Below the pieces are notes generated by a model, which did no database searches, was not told where the DNA came from, and saw only the letters and a list, made by a program, of their open reading frames with translations. A stretch of DNA of 64,000 bases. It comes from Epiperipatus broadwayi (lineage: Eukaryota; Onychophora; Udeonychophora; Euonychophora; Peripatidae). The position numbers and the translations under genes are program-made. The stretch lies in the NCBI GenBank assembly GCA_028023455.1, contig JAQFVV010006506.1, positions 684,501-748,500 of the forward strand, written 5' to 3'. Below, piece after piece: positions 12,148 through 24,669 of the stretch; position 1 is the first letter of the stretch, and every line of letters begins with the position of its first letter.

Positions 12148-15100
12148 AATAATGAAGTATCAAATTTAAAGTCAATTATAATTTACACATAAGCTGACAT
12201 ATTTTCATTATAATGGTTTTAAAATTATGAATGTCTTTTAATTCTTTTTTTTTCTTCTCATATATTTTTAATTTAATAGGATAAAGACTGAGTATTTTAC
12301 AGCTGAAATAGTTTAGTGCAATAAAGTGTTTAGCCATATAAATAATTAATAATTTATACTTTAATTTTACTTTTACTTTTAAATAGAGAAAAAACAAACA
12401 GATAAAACGCATGTGAGATAAGAGACATTAAATTTCCTACAAACATTTTTTTACTATAATTTCATGTTTCAATTGAAATTAGAATATAAGAAAACAGATT
12501 ACCTTTTAAATTCACCTGTCCATAACTTCAAGACAACTTTACATAGTTATTTAAAAAAATATTTTTACATTTAAAATAATAAAGTTTAAAAAAAAATATA
12601 ACTTTTATTAAAGAAAAATCTCAGGATTCAGCCACATCTAGAAAGAAAATAAAATAAGCCCCTGAATGAATCCTGGAATAATATTTAAAGATGATCATCT
12701 CTAATACTCCCACTTTTATATCAATTGACTTAAAACCAATGAAATTATTTTTTATTAAACTTTAACATTCTTAACAGTTCAGCTGTGGAATTGATTTACT
12801 GATGTAATTGATCTAATTATACCAAATCACATGACTCCCAGCTGCAAAGTCAAAAATTCATTGTTAACAAATATTATGTAATATTCTTAGATAATATTTT
12901 TATAAAACACAATAGCAATAAATATAAAATTCAGAGCTATCCCTCTTTATTAAAGTTTTAATATTTAACTTTAATAACTTTATCCATTCATTTGTTTTTT
13001 TTTTCAAAATCAATATTGGAATTAAATTATTTTTTCATTCTTATGTTTACATGTCTTTCCTGCATGCACATACATATTCTCACATACACGTAATCTATTA
13101 TTATGACCTCACACTAATTGTTTAAAAGTTATTTTTAAATCTGCAAAAATAAAAACATTAATGAATCCTTAATTCAAAATAATGTTATAAGTAAAACGCT
13201 AATCTAAATTACATTTGATAAATGTTTTAATAAAAAATTACAGATTATTCTTAAACCTATTACTTAATATTATTTATCTCAATTTATTTACAATATCTAA
13301 TTATTATAATTTAGACATTAAAATGAATTACACAATAATTACTTTAAAATATATTTATTATTATTTATCAACTCACAACTATTTCTGATATTTCTTTTAA
13401 TTCAAATTATTGTCTAACATCCCTTATCAAACTAACTCACATATATTATTGAAACATTTAGACATAATTCCATAAATGTTTAACAATTATTATAATACTA
13501 CATAAGATTATCCTATTTTCTTCATTAACTAAGTTAAATTTTTATCATTATTATTTTTTAAAAATCCGAAAATTTCAAACAAAAGGTTAAGCTAAGATAA
13601 CCTCAGGCACCTATTGGAACCAAGTAAAACTTCACTTAGGTACTATATATATATATATATATATATATTGTGACCTTCTCATACTCTCCTTACTTTAATA
13701 ATTGGGCCCACACATTTCCAGGCACCATAATCCTCCTTTGTGACCTTACAAAGCAACAACTAATCTCACCTTTTTTTGGTCACTATAATCTGCCTCTGCA
13801 ACCTTCACTACCCAAAGAATTAAGAATATAAGCATAAAAAACAAAAAAGGTTAAACTAAGAAGATAATTTCTTTATTGAATTAAGCTAGCATGAAACTAT
13901 ATATTTAAAGAAGATCACTAGGTGATTAATGAAGATAATAACTTCTGGTCAAACCAGCTTTAAAATCCACCAACAAAACCTTATGAAATAAATTTAATGT
14001 TTATCAAACAAACAAATAACTAATAATTATATCTATGGAATAATTATGAAATTAAAATTACACATTAAGTAATAAGTAAATTATGATGTAGGTGACTACA
14101 TGAATGAGGAAAATAAGTAACAATTAAATAGAAAAATGAAATGAGTCTAAGAATGAAGAGAAAAGAATGTAGATGTAGGTGAATAATGAATGATTAAGAT
14201 GATAATAGAAAAAGAGTTAATGAATAGTTAAGATGATAAGAGAATAAAAGTTAATAAATGATTAATCAATTCAGATAATGAATTAATGTCACATGAGAAT
14301 GAATAAATAAACGAATGATCAAGATGACATTGAAGAACAATGTTGATGATGGAAACAGATCTTAAACTATAAACTAATATATTAAATGGTAAAAAGATTA
14401 GTTAAACAAAATAGGGATTCCAAGTTTGACAAAACCAGAATATTTATCATAAAGTCAAAACAAGCTATACCTTTTAAGACAAAAGAAGCAATTTACACCT
14501 TAAAGTTTGATTGACTTATATAAACAGTGAGTATAACATAACTCAAATCCAACTACAATAAACAACTAAATATAAAATTTACTATAAATTCAAATTCTAC
14601 ACTGCAACTTAATGAATTCTTCTTCTTAGGGTTCAAGCAGCTCAAAATTGTTATAACAAGTATACTTGGATCAATGGGAGGGATTTTGCCACTACTCAAA
14701 TACAATGCACAAAACAGCTCTTAATATAAACTCAAATTAATAACTATATTTAACAGCTCCAAAGAAACTTCATAACTCCATAACTAATATAAACTTTAAG
14801 CTTCAAGAAATAGGAATAACTTTTTAATAACTAAACACAATAACTTACCAAATTTTTTTTCTCAAATAATTATAAATGAGGTGATCAAGATCAGTGAATG
14901 ATAGATCCATGGCTTCAAATAAACTGATTAAACCAATATTAAATGTTTAAACATTTAGTATATTATTTAAGTTATATGCACCCTAGGTTAATAACATTTT
15001 GATTATTAAGTGATAATGCATTAGATCTACCCTTAAGTGATATGGCTTAGCAAAATTATTTTGGTATATTAACAAATAGTTAAATGTACTATATTGATGG

Positions 15101-16060
15101 ATGATGATTTCCATATATAATCCACTGATATGTCGATAGCAATAACAATAAAAATGTGTATGGTGATTAGCAATAAGATTACAGTCAAGTAAATAAATTC
15201 TTAACACAACTAGGTTTATTTACAATATTTACAACTTTAATTCAGAGACAGTGTATAAAATAAAACAGACATTACCCTACATTAAATAAAATCAGGGATT
15301 GAAAAATAATTAGATATTCCATTAACTATACTCATAGTAAATATGACCAACTTATATTATGATATTCAGAGTATCACTTATTACTGTTTAGCCTATCTTA
15401 AAGAATAAGATAATGAAACTTATTTAAGCTGAACCAGCACTTAAATTACAATAGCTACAGTGTATTTAGATCTTTAGGGTATGCACAAATTTTAAATCTA
15501 GAATTCAAAAGTTATAAAGTAGTGCATTATACTAAAGCCATTTCTTTTATCAGAATAGGATAAGGGCAATTATCATATTCTGCGCAATTAATAATTGATT
15601 AAAATTTAAGATGAATAAGTTTAGTGTATTAAAGTGGGAACAGACATCAAAAGTCAAATATACACATGTCACTAAAACATTGCCTATGTCCACAACACTA
15701 TCATTTTAATAATTAACATATCCATCGGTGAATTACTGCTTGATAAAAAATAAATCAACATTTTATAATTAAAGTGGACATGTTCATAGGCAAACTTAAT
15801 AAATGAAAAAAAAACTTATATTAATTCTTTCATATAAAAAAGCAATTAGGTCATTATAGTATATCTTTGACAAAATTTAGTCTGTTTGTTCACCCTTTAA
15901 TAAAGTATTAACATCTGTTTTAAAAATATCAGATATAAATCTCTCTCTCTCTCTCTCTGTATAGATAAACGACATTTAATATTATGTTTTCCCTCAACTG
16001 GAAAAGAAAATACATGTAATAGATGTATATATCTTTATACATCTTTTGCTTTTTAAGTTT
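12148..16060. other. AT-rich non-coding DNA with microsatellites
   Basis: Contains (TA)n at 13,644-13,668 and (CT)n at 15,941-15,958. 14,050-14,350 is a purine-biased stretch with recurring short blocks such as AATGAATGATTAAGATGA. No gene was recognised. Confidence 0.5.
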
Positions 16061-16122
16061 ATATATATATATATATAAAATAAATAAATAAAAAAGAAAT
16101 CCGTTAATTAAAAACAATATTG

Positions 16123-16648
16123 TAATTATAATTGAAATACTATTTTTAACGGTTTATAAACAATTACAAACAATCTTAAAGTCCGCAGAAGTACTTTCAG
16201 TTACTTTCTAACCTGCCTCAACTGCCATTAAATTCAAAAACCAAAAGCGGAAGCAAACATCATCAATTCAAATTCCACGAATCATGTATTTTAATGTTAG
16301 AAGCTTGTCAATTTATTAAATGCGTTTTATTCCTGTTTATAAAAATTGCCTCTTTAATTTTTCTTTTACTATGAAAATTCTTCATGAAGAGAGAAACCAT
16401 AGTAAAAGAAAAATTAAAGAGGCAATTTTTATAAACAGGAATAAAATGCATTTAATAAATCGACAAGCTTCTAACATAAAAATACGAGATTCGTGGAATT
16501 TGAATTGATGATGTTTGCTTCCGCTTTTGGTTTTTGAATTTAATGGCAGTTGAGGCAGGTAAGAAAGTAACCGAAAGTACTTCTGTGGATTTTAAGATTG
16601 TTTGTAATTGTTTATAAACCGTTAAAAATAGTATTTCAATTATAATTA
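16123..16648. mobile_element. Long near-perfect hairpin element, 251-bp arms
   Basis: The left arm (16123-16373) and right arm (16398-16648) are reverse complements with only a few mismatches, separated by a 24-nt loop. Termini read TAATTATAATTGAAATAC and its complement. The subterminal block with GCAGAAGTACTTTCAGTTAC and AACCTGCCTCAACTGCC is shared with the MITE at 24,199-24,393, which defines a family. A transcript would form one long dsRNA hairpin. The frames at 16320-16508 (+) and 16452-16712 (-) fall inside the arms and are not genes. Confidence 0.85.
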
Positions 16649-19600
16649 TATATATATTATCCCATGATAAATAAATAAAAAGAGAATTTCTGAAATAATA
16701 TCTTACAAACACATATTACATAAATAAAAAAAAAATGAACATTTTCTCCCATTGTATTTTATCTTTCTTAATTCACAGTTTGTCCCCTTTTTTTGAGCTG
16801 AATGATACAGATATTGATATAATGAGCAAACATTCATACATAATGCACACACACACACATATATATATTATCTTCAATGTCAGCATGCAGCGCAATTAAA
16901 CAGATAAGTTTATCCACTTTTCTATAGATAATTTTCCTTAATGAATTAATAGGTTTGTTATGATTTTTAAAACAAACTTTTTAAAATAATTTATTGCTTT
17001 ATTCATTGGTTTGCCTTCTGTGGTGATATCTATAATAAGTTTAAATGATTTGGGTAGTCTTAAAACATTTAAAATATTATTAATGGCATGTTGCATAACA
17101 ACTTAAAAGGTGAATATTTATTTTATTTCATTTCCATTAGCAAAGTGATATATGTTTAACAATACTAAGAAGAATTTATTCAATTATACATATGATATTC
17201 TGGCATTTTAATTAATTTGTAACTTTCCATTTCTATAATTATGCAGGTTGGCGCCAGAGTGACTTAGCAGATGAATTTTCCTTCCTAGTAACCATAGACA
17301 ATAAATTCATGCATTTTCCTTTTACTTTATTAAAATTTATACGATTTTAAAAATGACTTTTTGGTTTATTTCTATATCTCAAAATACTTTTCTTCAAAAT
17401 TATTTCAAATTATTTTTATTGAGATTTTAATTTATAAGCACATGTATTTTTCTACTTAATAATAAGAGGACAAAAACCAACATTGCCAGCCTTTTCTTTT
17501 AAGTCTAAATAAATTATGCATCATTTTAAAACCTGAAAATTAACCAATATCTATAAAATAAAAGTAATTTCTTACATTTTCTTGAATTGTTCTGTATTTG
17601 GAATAATATTCATTGAGGTAAATTATTTTTCACATGGCTCTAATTTCTCTTCCAGTATGAATCCCAGGAATTATATGATCCGATGGAAAAACAGTGTTGA
17701 ATGTAATACAAGGCTTAAGGCTTTTATTTCATTTTTTTAAAATGAACAATATCTTATAATCCCATTCAAATAGATTTTAATTCTTTTGATTTTTCAGCTT
17801 TTTCTTTCTTATTTTATAAGCTTAGATATTGAAGTTGTTTGATTCTGAATTTTTTTTAATAGTCCCCCCCCCCCTACAACTTTGTTATATTATATAGACC
17901 TTGTATTACAATGCATTGTGGTACCAAATGGACCAATCACAAACACTTATTGTGTATATCATTAATATTATCCAATCTACCTTCTTTTTTAATAACTACT
18001 CATAATATTAAAGACTGTTTTAATTTACTACAAAACATGCTTAAGGAATTGACTGTAATTATTCATTTTACAAGATTTATAAATTGAATTTATTTATTTA
18101 TTTTTTCAATTGGTATTCAACAGTAATAAAATAGTAAGCATTTTTATTTCCCAATTAATAATAATACCATTAAATTATATTTTATCCCTAGTCCAGCCTA
18201 CAGTGGGTTTGAATTCTCTTCTCCACTCAAGCAGATTTTCTAGTGCATCCAGAATAGTATTTATTTAGCTACATCACACTTAAATCTTGAGAATTCCCTA
18301 GCTACAAGTAAAGCACTCCTTTCTGGTATTCAAGAGTTTGAATCAAGCATATTTGGCACATTTCATATACTGATTTTTTATATAGTTAAATTTATAATAC
18401 TTTAGTACCATCGTTGCCTCTTGCTTTACCACTACTATTAATATTATTAGTATTCTTATCACAAACTATTAACCCTCAGGAACAATAACATAGCCAGCCT
18501 GTGTCAGATAGACTACATTCAGACCAAAAAGTCTAGACACATCTAATTGCATTGTAGACTGGGAAATTCCTAAATAGGGCTGTCTAAACATACAATCGTT
18601 GCTAGCTGAAACTCCTGCCATACTAAACTCTAGTTTTAAACTGACCCCTTAGCAATGTACTTCCTTGTGCAAAAATCATAAATAAGGGTTATCAACCTTT
18701 TAAGCTTATATCTGTCATTGCATTCATAATATTTGTGGGCCTGAGTTATAAAAAAAGGAAAACCAAATTTAAGCCCCAGAGGCTATGCAGGTAATTAAAG
18801 AATTGAAACATTGCACATGCACACAATCCTACTAGTTTTTTAACATCAGCAGATGTTCACTGCCAGAAGGGCATTCAGTACTTTTAAAAAATAGATTGCT
18901 TTCAGTTATAAAGGAATGGTTCCTAGAAACTCACTCTATATTGTCAGAAAAATATACAAAAATTTTGACAGCAAAACAGATATTTAAATATTGTTTATTT
19001 TTACTGTTTAATCTAAACATTTTATGTAATTAGTATGACAGATTCATTGCATTGTTAAAAAATTATTTGGTTGTCCACCAAAATTTGCTTGCATTATGTA
19101 GCTTCTATATGATAGAATGAGATGCATTATTTACAGTTGGATTATCTTAGGCATACTGCAAATGCCTAAAATAAAAACTAGTGTTAAACAAGGGTATGTG
19201 TTGTTCCAATATGTTTTTCAATTATTATGCCAGTAGTTTTTAGAATTATTTATAGCTTGTTTAAGTGCTAATTGGCTCATCAAGCATAATTTTGACATTA
19301 ATTATTCACAGAACACCTATCCTACATGTGTGATTGAGTTATTTTTCCCACTCTAAGTAAAAAAATATATGCCTGAAAAATTGGGAAAAAAATTTTTCAA
19401 AAAAAAAAACCTAAAACTTTGATTCAAAATTTATGAATAAATATAACAATTAATTTATTCAAAACTGATATGAACAATTGTTCTCTTGATTCTTTTTCCA
19501 ATGATATATTGCATGATATGTAAAACTTTGGGATTGTTTCTATAATTAAAACTTTGTATACCACACACATACACACATGAACACACATTTATTAATAATA

Positions 19601-19729
19601 ATTTGCTATCTACTTTTAGTGAATTTCAAATTGCATTAAACCTATTTCATAATTTGTTGAAATTTTATAGCTACCCCCCTTAATTAAATATTAAGCAATC
19701 ACTATAATAACCCAGTTAAATTTCGGTTC
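16649..19729. other. AT-rich non-coding DNA
   Basis: Contains a (CA)n/(TA)n tract (16,846-16,868) and a C run near 17,864-17,873. A polypyrimidine-AG acceptor at 17,655 precedes a 14-codon open stretch that ends at TGA (17,698-17,700); this is too short to call an exon. Confidence 0.5.
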
Positions 19730-19739
19730 TCATATGATC

Positions 19740-20299
19740 CTTCATGCCAGCCGCGGGTGGCGCTATTTCTAGCTAAATTTCTAGAAATATGCCATTTCCA
19801 CAGCCGTACCCAAGCCTTTAAGCATTCTTTCTAAAATAAATCCTAGAAAGATTGTTAACTCGGAGTTAAGTCTTGTTTCTATGCTAAAAGGTAGAGTGTT
19901 AACTCGGAGTTAAGACTTCTTTCTATGATAAAATCTAGAAAGTGTTAACTCGGCTTGGCGGTTAACGGTGTGGCTTTTTCCGATGCTAAAAGCAGAGGAA
20001 AATGCTGTAGTTGTTTGTATCACACACTATATCATAATGCTGTGTTATGCATTTTATGTAACAATATCGTATGAGGGTGTGTTAATTTGATCGTGTCAAA
20101 AGTATTTAAATTTTCATCGGGGCCATTTTTTAAGACGAATTGATGTACTGTTAACTTTTAACAATTTAAACAGTGTTGTGATTGTTCCTTGTAAAGCTAT
20201 AAGCCTCCTAAATTCTTGATTAGGGTGGGGTAGCGTAAAATTTTTAAACGATCACGCTTTGAGTCACGTTTTAGTGAGAAATTTTCCGAGACCAAGAAG
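19740..20299 (+). promoter_or_regulatory. CpG-rich promoter-like island upstream of a candidate exon
   Basis: This 560-bp block holds around 20 CpG dinucleotides, whereas the flanking kilobases have almost none. It includes GCCGCGGGTGGCGC near its left edge, three tandem dyad-containing units (19,854-19,960) and a TATA-like TATTTAAAT at about 20,102. It ends at a strong-context ATG (20,300; A at -3, G at +4). Local escape from CpG loss in an AT-rich genome is typical of an active promoter or 5' UTR. The link to the downstream ORF is inferred from position only. It could instead be the conserved end of a mobile element. Confidence 0.4.
19854..19960. repeat. Three tandem 44-45 bp units with a TTAACTC-G-GAGTTAA dyad
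   Basis: GTTAACTCGG begins at 19,854, 19,898 and 19,943. The first two units contain the full 15-bp palindrome TTAACTCGGAGTTAA followed by GACTT or GTCTT and a TTTCTATG[C/A]TAAAA spacer. The third unit keeps only the left half and then diverges into GGCGGTTAACGG. Regular spacing of a perfect dyad suggests sites for a dimeric DNA-binding protein, or remnants of transposon termini. Confidence 0.8.
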
Positions 20300-20473
20300 A
20301 TGGTTAATTCCAACAACAAAAAACTTGAAAAGATGGGAATTGCCAGACACAGAAACTGGCACTGGAATATTTTTACAGCAGAAAAAAATCATCCTGCTGC
20401 TGAAAGAAAAGATTGGATCGTGCGGCAAATATATGCAGATTTGAGGTCCAAAAACATCTTTCAACTTTCAATT
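20300..20473 (+). CDS. Candidate first coding exon, unknown protein (58 codons, GTAAGT donor)
   Basis: The ORF opens at a strong-context ATG (AAGATGG) and begins MVNSNNKKLEKMGIARHRNW. It contains a Trp-rich stretch (RNWHWNIF, residues 19-26) and AAERKDWIVRQIY (residues 33-45). After codon 58 the sequence is a perfect consensus 5' splice site, GTAAGT (20,474-20,479), in phase 0. Without splicing the frame runs on to TAA at about 20,567 (89 codons). Codon usage is more mixed than the AT-only background, and a CpG-rich island lies immediately upstream. I do not recognise the family; an ERKxW...Y pattern is vaguely reminiscent of TPR-protein N-termini, but that is not evidence. Directly downstream the DNA turns into satellite-like repeats, as expected inside an intron. 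An alternative is a truncated transposon ORF. Confidence 0.35.
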
Positions 20474-20579
20474 GTAAGTCTCATTGTGGCCGACGATGGA
20501 AATGTTCACTTCATAAAGGCAAGCTTGTTTGAGGGATTCCAAATGGCCTTCGTCAAATGTCAAAAATAAAATAAGTAAC

Positions 20580-22300
20580 TTCAATTTTTATTTAAATGTA
20601 CATCCCTTCTTCTCCCGATAATTGTTGTTGTCAGCAATCAAATGTAAAATAAAAGAAGTAACTCAAATTTTTATTTAAACATAGCCCCAAAAACACCTCT
20701 TCTCCCAATAATTGTTGTCGTCGGCAATCAAATGGTCAAATAAAAGGAACATCAATTATTCTTTACTCGTATAGAAAAAAAAACCCTCCCACTAATTGTC
20801 ATCAGTAATTAAATGTAAACCAATCAAAGTAAGACCATAAATTATTAGTTAAACATAAGCCAAATTACTATTTGAACATAACTGAAAAAGACCCACTCTT
20901 GTCAATCAAAATTAAAGAAACAACAACTATTATTGTCCCATTGTCAAACCGAATATTATTTGGGAAAACCCAAATGATTTATAAACGAAAAAAAAAAAGT
21001 CAAATCGGTTTTCAGTCAAATGATAACAGATAAAAGTCACTTAAATTTTGATTTAAACATACACACAAACAAAAAAAAATGCAAAACTCTTTCTCCCAAT
21101 AATTGTTGTTGGCAATCAAATGTAAAAAATAAAAGTAACATACACAAAAACACCCTTCCCATTAATTGTTGTTGTCAATCAAATGTAAAGCACTAAAAGT
21201 AAGGTAAACCGATTATTTTTTAAACATAACTCAAATTACTATTTGAACATACACCAAAAAAAAATACCCATTCTTATCAATAAAAAGGAAAGAAACAACA
21301 ACTATTATTGTCCCATTGTCAAAAATATTAGGTTTTGGGCAAAACAAAACCATAATTTATAAACGAAAAAAAAAAAAAAAAAGAAAGTCAAATTGGTTGT
21401 AAATCAAATATAACCGATAAAAGTAACTTCAATTTTGATTTAAACATACACAAACAAAACAACCCCTTTCTCCCAATAATTGTTGTCGGCAATCAAATGT
21501 AAAATAAAAGGAAGGTAAATTAGTATTTAATCACCACCCAAAAACATCCACCCCTCTCACTAATTATTGTCAGCAATCAAATAGACACCACCACTAAAAG
21601 TAATGTAAACTACTATTCTTTAAACGGTTACACCCCTTCTCCCAATAATTGTTGTCTACAATCGTACACACAAAAAAACACCTCATCTCCCAATAATTAG
21701 TGTCAGCAATCAAATGTAAACCGATCAAAGTAAGACTGTAACTTATTATTTAAACGTAACCCAAATTACTATTTGAACCTACACCAAAAAACACCCTCTC
21801 ATCAATAAAAAATTAAACAAACAACAACTATTATTGTTCCATTGTCAAAAATATTTATTTGTAGAACCAAAGCCATAATTTATAAATGAAAGGGAGTCAA
21901 ATCGGTTGTCAATCAAATGCAAACCGATAAAAGTAATGGTTTTAATTTTTATTTAAACATACACACACATGAAAAAAAACCACTTCTCCCAATAATTGTT
22001 GTTGGCAATCAAATGTAAACCTATAAAAGTAATGTAAATTATTATTTAATTGTACACAAAAACACCCCTCCCACTAATTGTTGTCAGCAGTCAAATGGAA
22101 ACCTATCAAAGTAACGTCAATTATTATTTAAAGATCCATAAAAAAAAACCCCGTTCTCTCTTGAATTTTGTCAATCCAATTTTACAAAAACAGTAATACT
22201 ATTTAAAAAAAAAACACAAATTACTATTTGAACACACACCAAAAAGACCCTTTTGTCAATAAAAAAAAAACAACTATTATTATCCCCTCGTCAAAAATAT
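20580..22300. repeat. Degenerate satellite, about 80-110 bp monomers with a higher-order pattern
   Basis: Blocks containing CTCCCAATAATTGTTGT followed by CAATCAAATGTAAA and then AAAAGTAA recur at roughly 20,610, 20,700, 20,785, 21,090, 21,160, 21,470, 21,560, 21,640, 21,690, 21,990 and 22,070. A distinct block (CAACAACTATTATTGT) recurs at about 20,919, 21,295, 21,821 and 22,271. The spacings of about 376, 526 and 450 bp indicate an irregular higher-order unit. No coding content; short frames here are chance. Confidence 0.85.
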
Positions 22301-22817
22301 TATTTGTGAAAAATAATTCAGAAACGAAAAAAGTAAACTTTGTAACCAAACAAAAAAAAGTCAATATTAATAGAGAATCACTAGCCCGGGAACATTATAT
22401 TAATGTGTTTTTGGTTAGAAATCGCACCACCCATGGCTGACACGAAGGATCAGATGAGAGCCTAAATTTCCTAACCATTTCATATTAAATTTTCCCTTTT
22501 CAAAGAATATTATTTGTCAAATTTAACTCTTAAACATTTATAAATTAACAGATTCAATATTTTGCTGGGCATGAGAGCCTAATCTCCCTTCCATACACTT
22601 AATACACTTATACATTTTAATAAACAACAGACATAATTTTATTTATAATTTGCACAACTGCTAAATGAAATTTGAATTCCTTAAAAAATATATTCCGATT
22701 TTTATTTGATCTAAAAACTATGATGAGACAAAAAAAATTTCTTTTCAAACTGTTCAAAACCAGTATTGTTCTTAGTTCATACATATTAGGTTTTTTCAGT
22801 CAAAACTGGAGGTCACA

Positions 22818-24165
22818 ATATATATGTACACCTAGGTCTCATTTTATGTGGTAGATATGTACCTCAGAAAATGTGCACAAAAGAAATCGCAAAAATAGAC
22901 TTAACTTACCTTGAAAAATGGAGGATATGTATTATAATTTTCAAAAATCGCATAAAAGCAAAGCAACAGTGTAAAATTATTTTAAAATTCGCATAAAAAA
23001 AATAAGTAAATAAAATAAGACTAATAAAAAATTACAAATTTGAAAAAAAAATGATACAAAACAAACTTTTTTTTTTACTTTTTTTATTAACTACATGATT
23101 TAATTTTATTCAAAACAATATATTTTTAAGTGTAATTTACAGTATTTTACATTTTTTCATACATGTACAGTATTTTAATCATTATTGCTATTTGTCGATA
23201 TGCAGGTTCGTTTGTGAATTGGTAAGACATCAGATTCATCACAAGACGAAATACAACTAGTGCCAACTTCATTTTTTAAATTGCTCTTGTAGTGGATTTA
23301 CCCAAACTAAAATGTTTTCCAATCACTGTTGATCCTTCCTATTTCACTAAGTGATCTAAAATTGAAATTTTTGTTTCCAAAGAAATTCATTTTCTTGGGT
23401 GTTTTTTCCTCTCCATTAGGGTAAAATAAAAGTTTAAAATAAAAAACACATAGTCACAACTGTTGAACAAATTTTAATTAAAATTAACAATTAAAAATTA
23501 AATTCTTATTTTTACTTTAATTTTTTAATTTTCAATTCAGTTTAATAATCAAATTACATTGTTTCACATCACATTATTTTCATATCAAATTACATAATTT
23601 TTATATTGTTAATTACAATTAAAAATCAGATTTTAATTTTTAATTATTAAATTTAATTGTACCCACTGCTGTTAACCACCTTTTAAAAATAAACTTGCAG
23701 TTACTAAATGATTAAAAGCAAAAATAGAACTGATTTAAACGGCAAAATATAGTACAAGCATCTATAACGTTTGAACAGATTTACATTATAATCTTGTAAA
23801 ATTTAATGTATGTATATAAAATAGAGAAATCCTGATTTTTAAGTGGATTATGAACTTCTTTATTGCATAAAATCTATTACAGTACTATTATAAAGCACTG
23901 AAAATATTGAAATTATTAGATGGACGTCGTATTCCGATAATGTGCGATTACTTTAAATATGACATGTGAGTGCGCAAAATTTATATTTAAAGTAATAGCG
24001 CATTATCAAAGCTCAACTTCTGATCTAATAATTTTTATCACATAAAAGATAAATGCATACAAAGATATTAAGAAAAAAACATGAATCGTCTAACTCCAAA
24101 ATTGCATAACTTCAAAATCGCATTAAAAAATTCCACATAAAATGAGACCTGGATGTAATATAAAT
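22818..24165. mobile_element. Possible non-autonomous DNA transposon, about 1.35 kb
   Basis: The left end (22,818-22,852) and right end (24,133-24,165) form an inverted pair sharing the block AGGTCTCATTTTATGTGG with its complement, and imperfect complementarity extends a few bases further out. The interior has no transposase ORF, but the short word ATCGCA(A/T) followed by A-runs recurs (around 22,885, 22,947, 22,989 and 24,116). An inner hairpin lies at 23,902-24,037. Termini of about 35 bp with no coding capacity fit a deletion derivative. No clear target-site duplication was found, so a coincidental repeat pair is possible. Confidence 0.4.
23902..24037. repeat. Inverted repeat with arms of about 55 bp
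   Basis: GAAATTATTAGAT ... ATTACTTTAAATAT (23,902-23,958) pairs with ATATTTAAAGTAATAG ... ATCTAATAATTTTT (23,979-24,037). The spacer is about 20 nt. The arms are around 80 percent complementary. Confidence 0.7.
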
Positions 24166-24198
24166 AAAATATTTGATAACTAGAACAAAATTGTAATC

Positions 24199-24393
24199 AT
24201 AATAAAAATACTAAAATATAACGGTAATAAACTATTATAAACAGTTTTCAATCTGCAGAAGTACATTCAGTTAATTTCTTAAACCTGCCACAACTGTCAT
24301 TAAATTAAAAAAATAAATAACCAAAAGTACTTCTGCAGATTGAAAGACTGTTTCTAATTGTTTATTACCATTATATTTTAGTATTTTTATTAT
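24199..24393. mobile_element. MITE, about 195 bp, related to the 16.1-kb hairpin
   Basis: Terminal inverted repeats start ATAATAAAAATACTAAAATA and run through TCTGCAGAAGTAC (about 24,254) to the complementary GTACTTCTGCAGA (about 24,328). The core between them (TTCAGTTAATTTCTTAAACC, then AACTGTCATTAAATT) matches the subterminal part of the 16,123-16,648 element. This copy therefore looks like a short internal-deletion form of the same family. No ORF of its own. Confidence 0.75.
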
Positions 24394-24669
24394 ATATATG
24401 TATATATTTTATATCATCACTGCCATTTAAATCCCCCGAATCATAAATAAATGCATATACCAAAAAAAATTGAAATAAATAACGATAACAACAGCTAACG
24501 CAACAACAAAAACAACCACACACACATATATATATATATAATAAAACAAAACATAAATTGTGCAACTTGCTTTTAAGCTTTTGCTAAAATGTTCACTAGA
24601 TGGATCTTACCACTAGCTCCAAAACAAGCTTTAATTATAAGTGGCAACAGAGAAAAAATTCAAAAATCT

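Noticed and set aside
16320-16712. ORFs 16,320-16,508 (+) and 16,452-16,712 (-)
   Set aside because: They lie within the arms of the long hairpin and arise from its symmetric sequence.
17640-17700. Splice-acceptor-like tract followed by a 14-codon open stretch
   Set aside because: It is too short, has no CpG or composition signal, and no donor upstream could be linked.
22228-22440. 70-codon plus-strand ORF at the right edge of the satellite
   Set aside because: Lys/Thr-rich low-complexity product of degenerate satellite monomers; no protein-like pattern.
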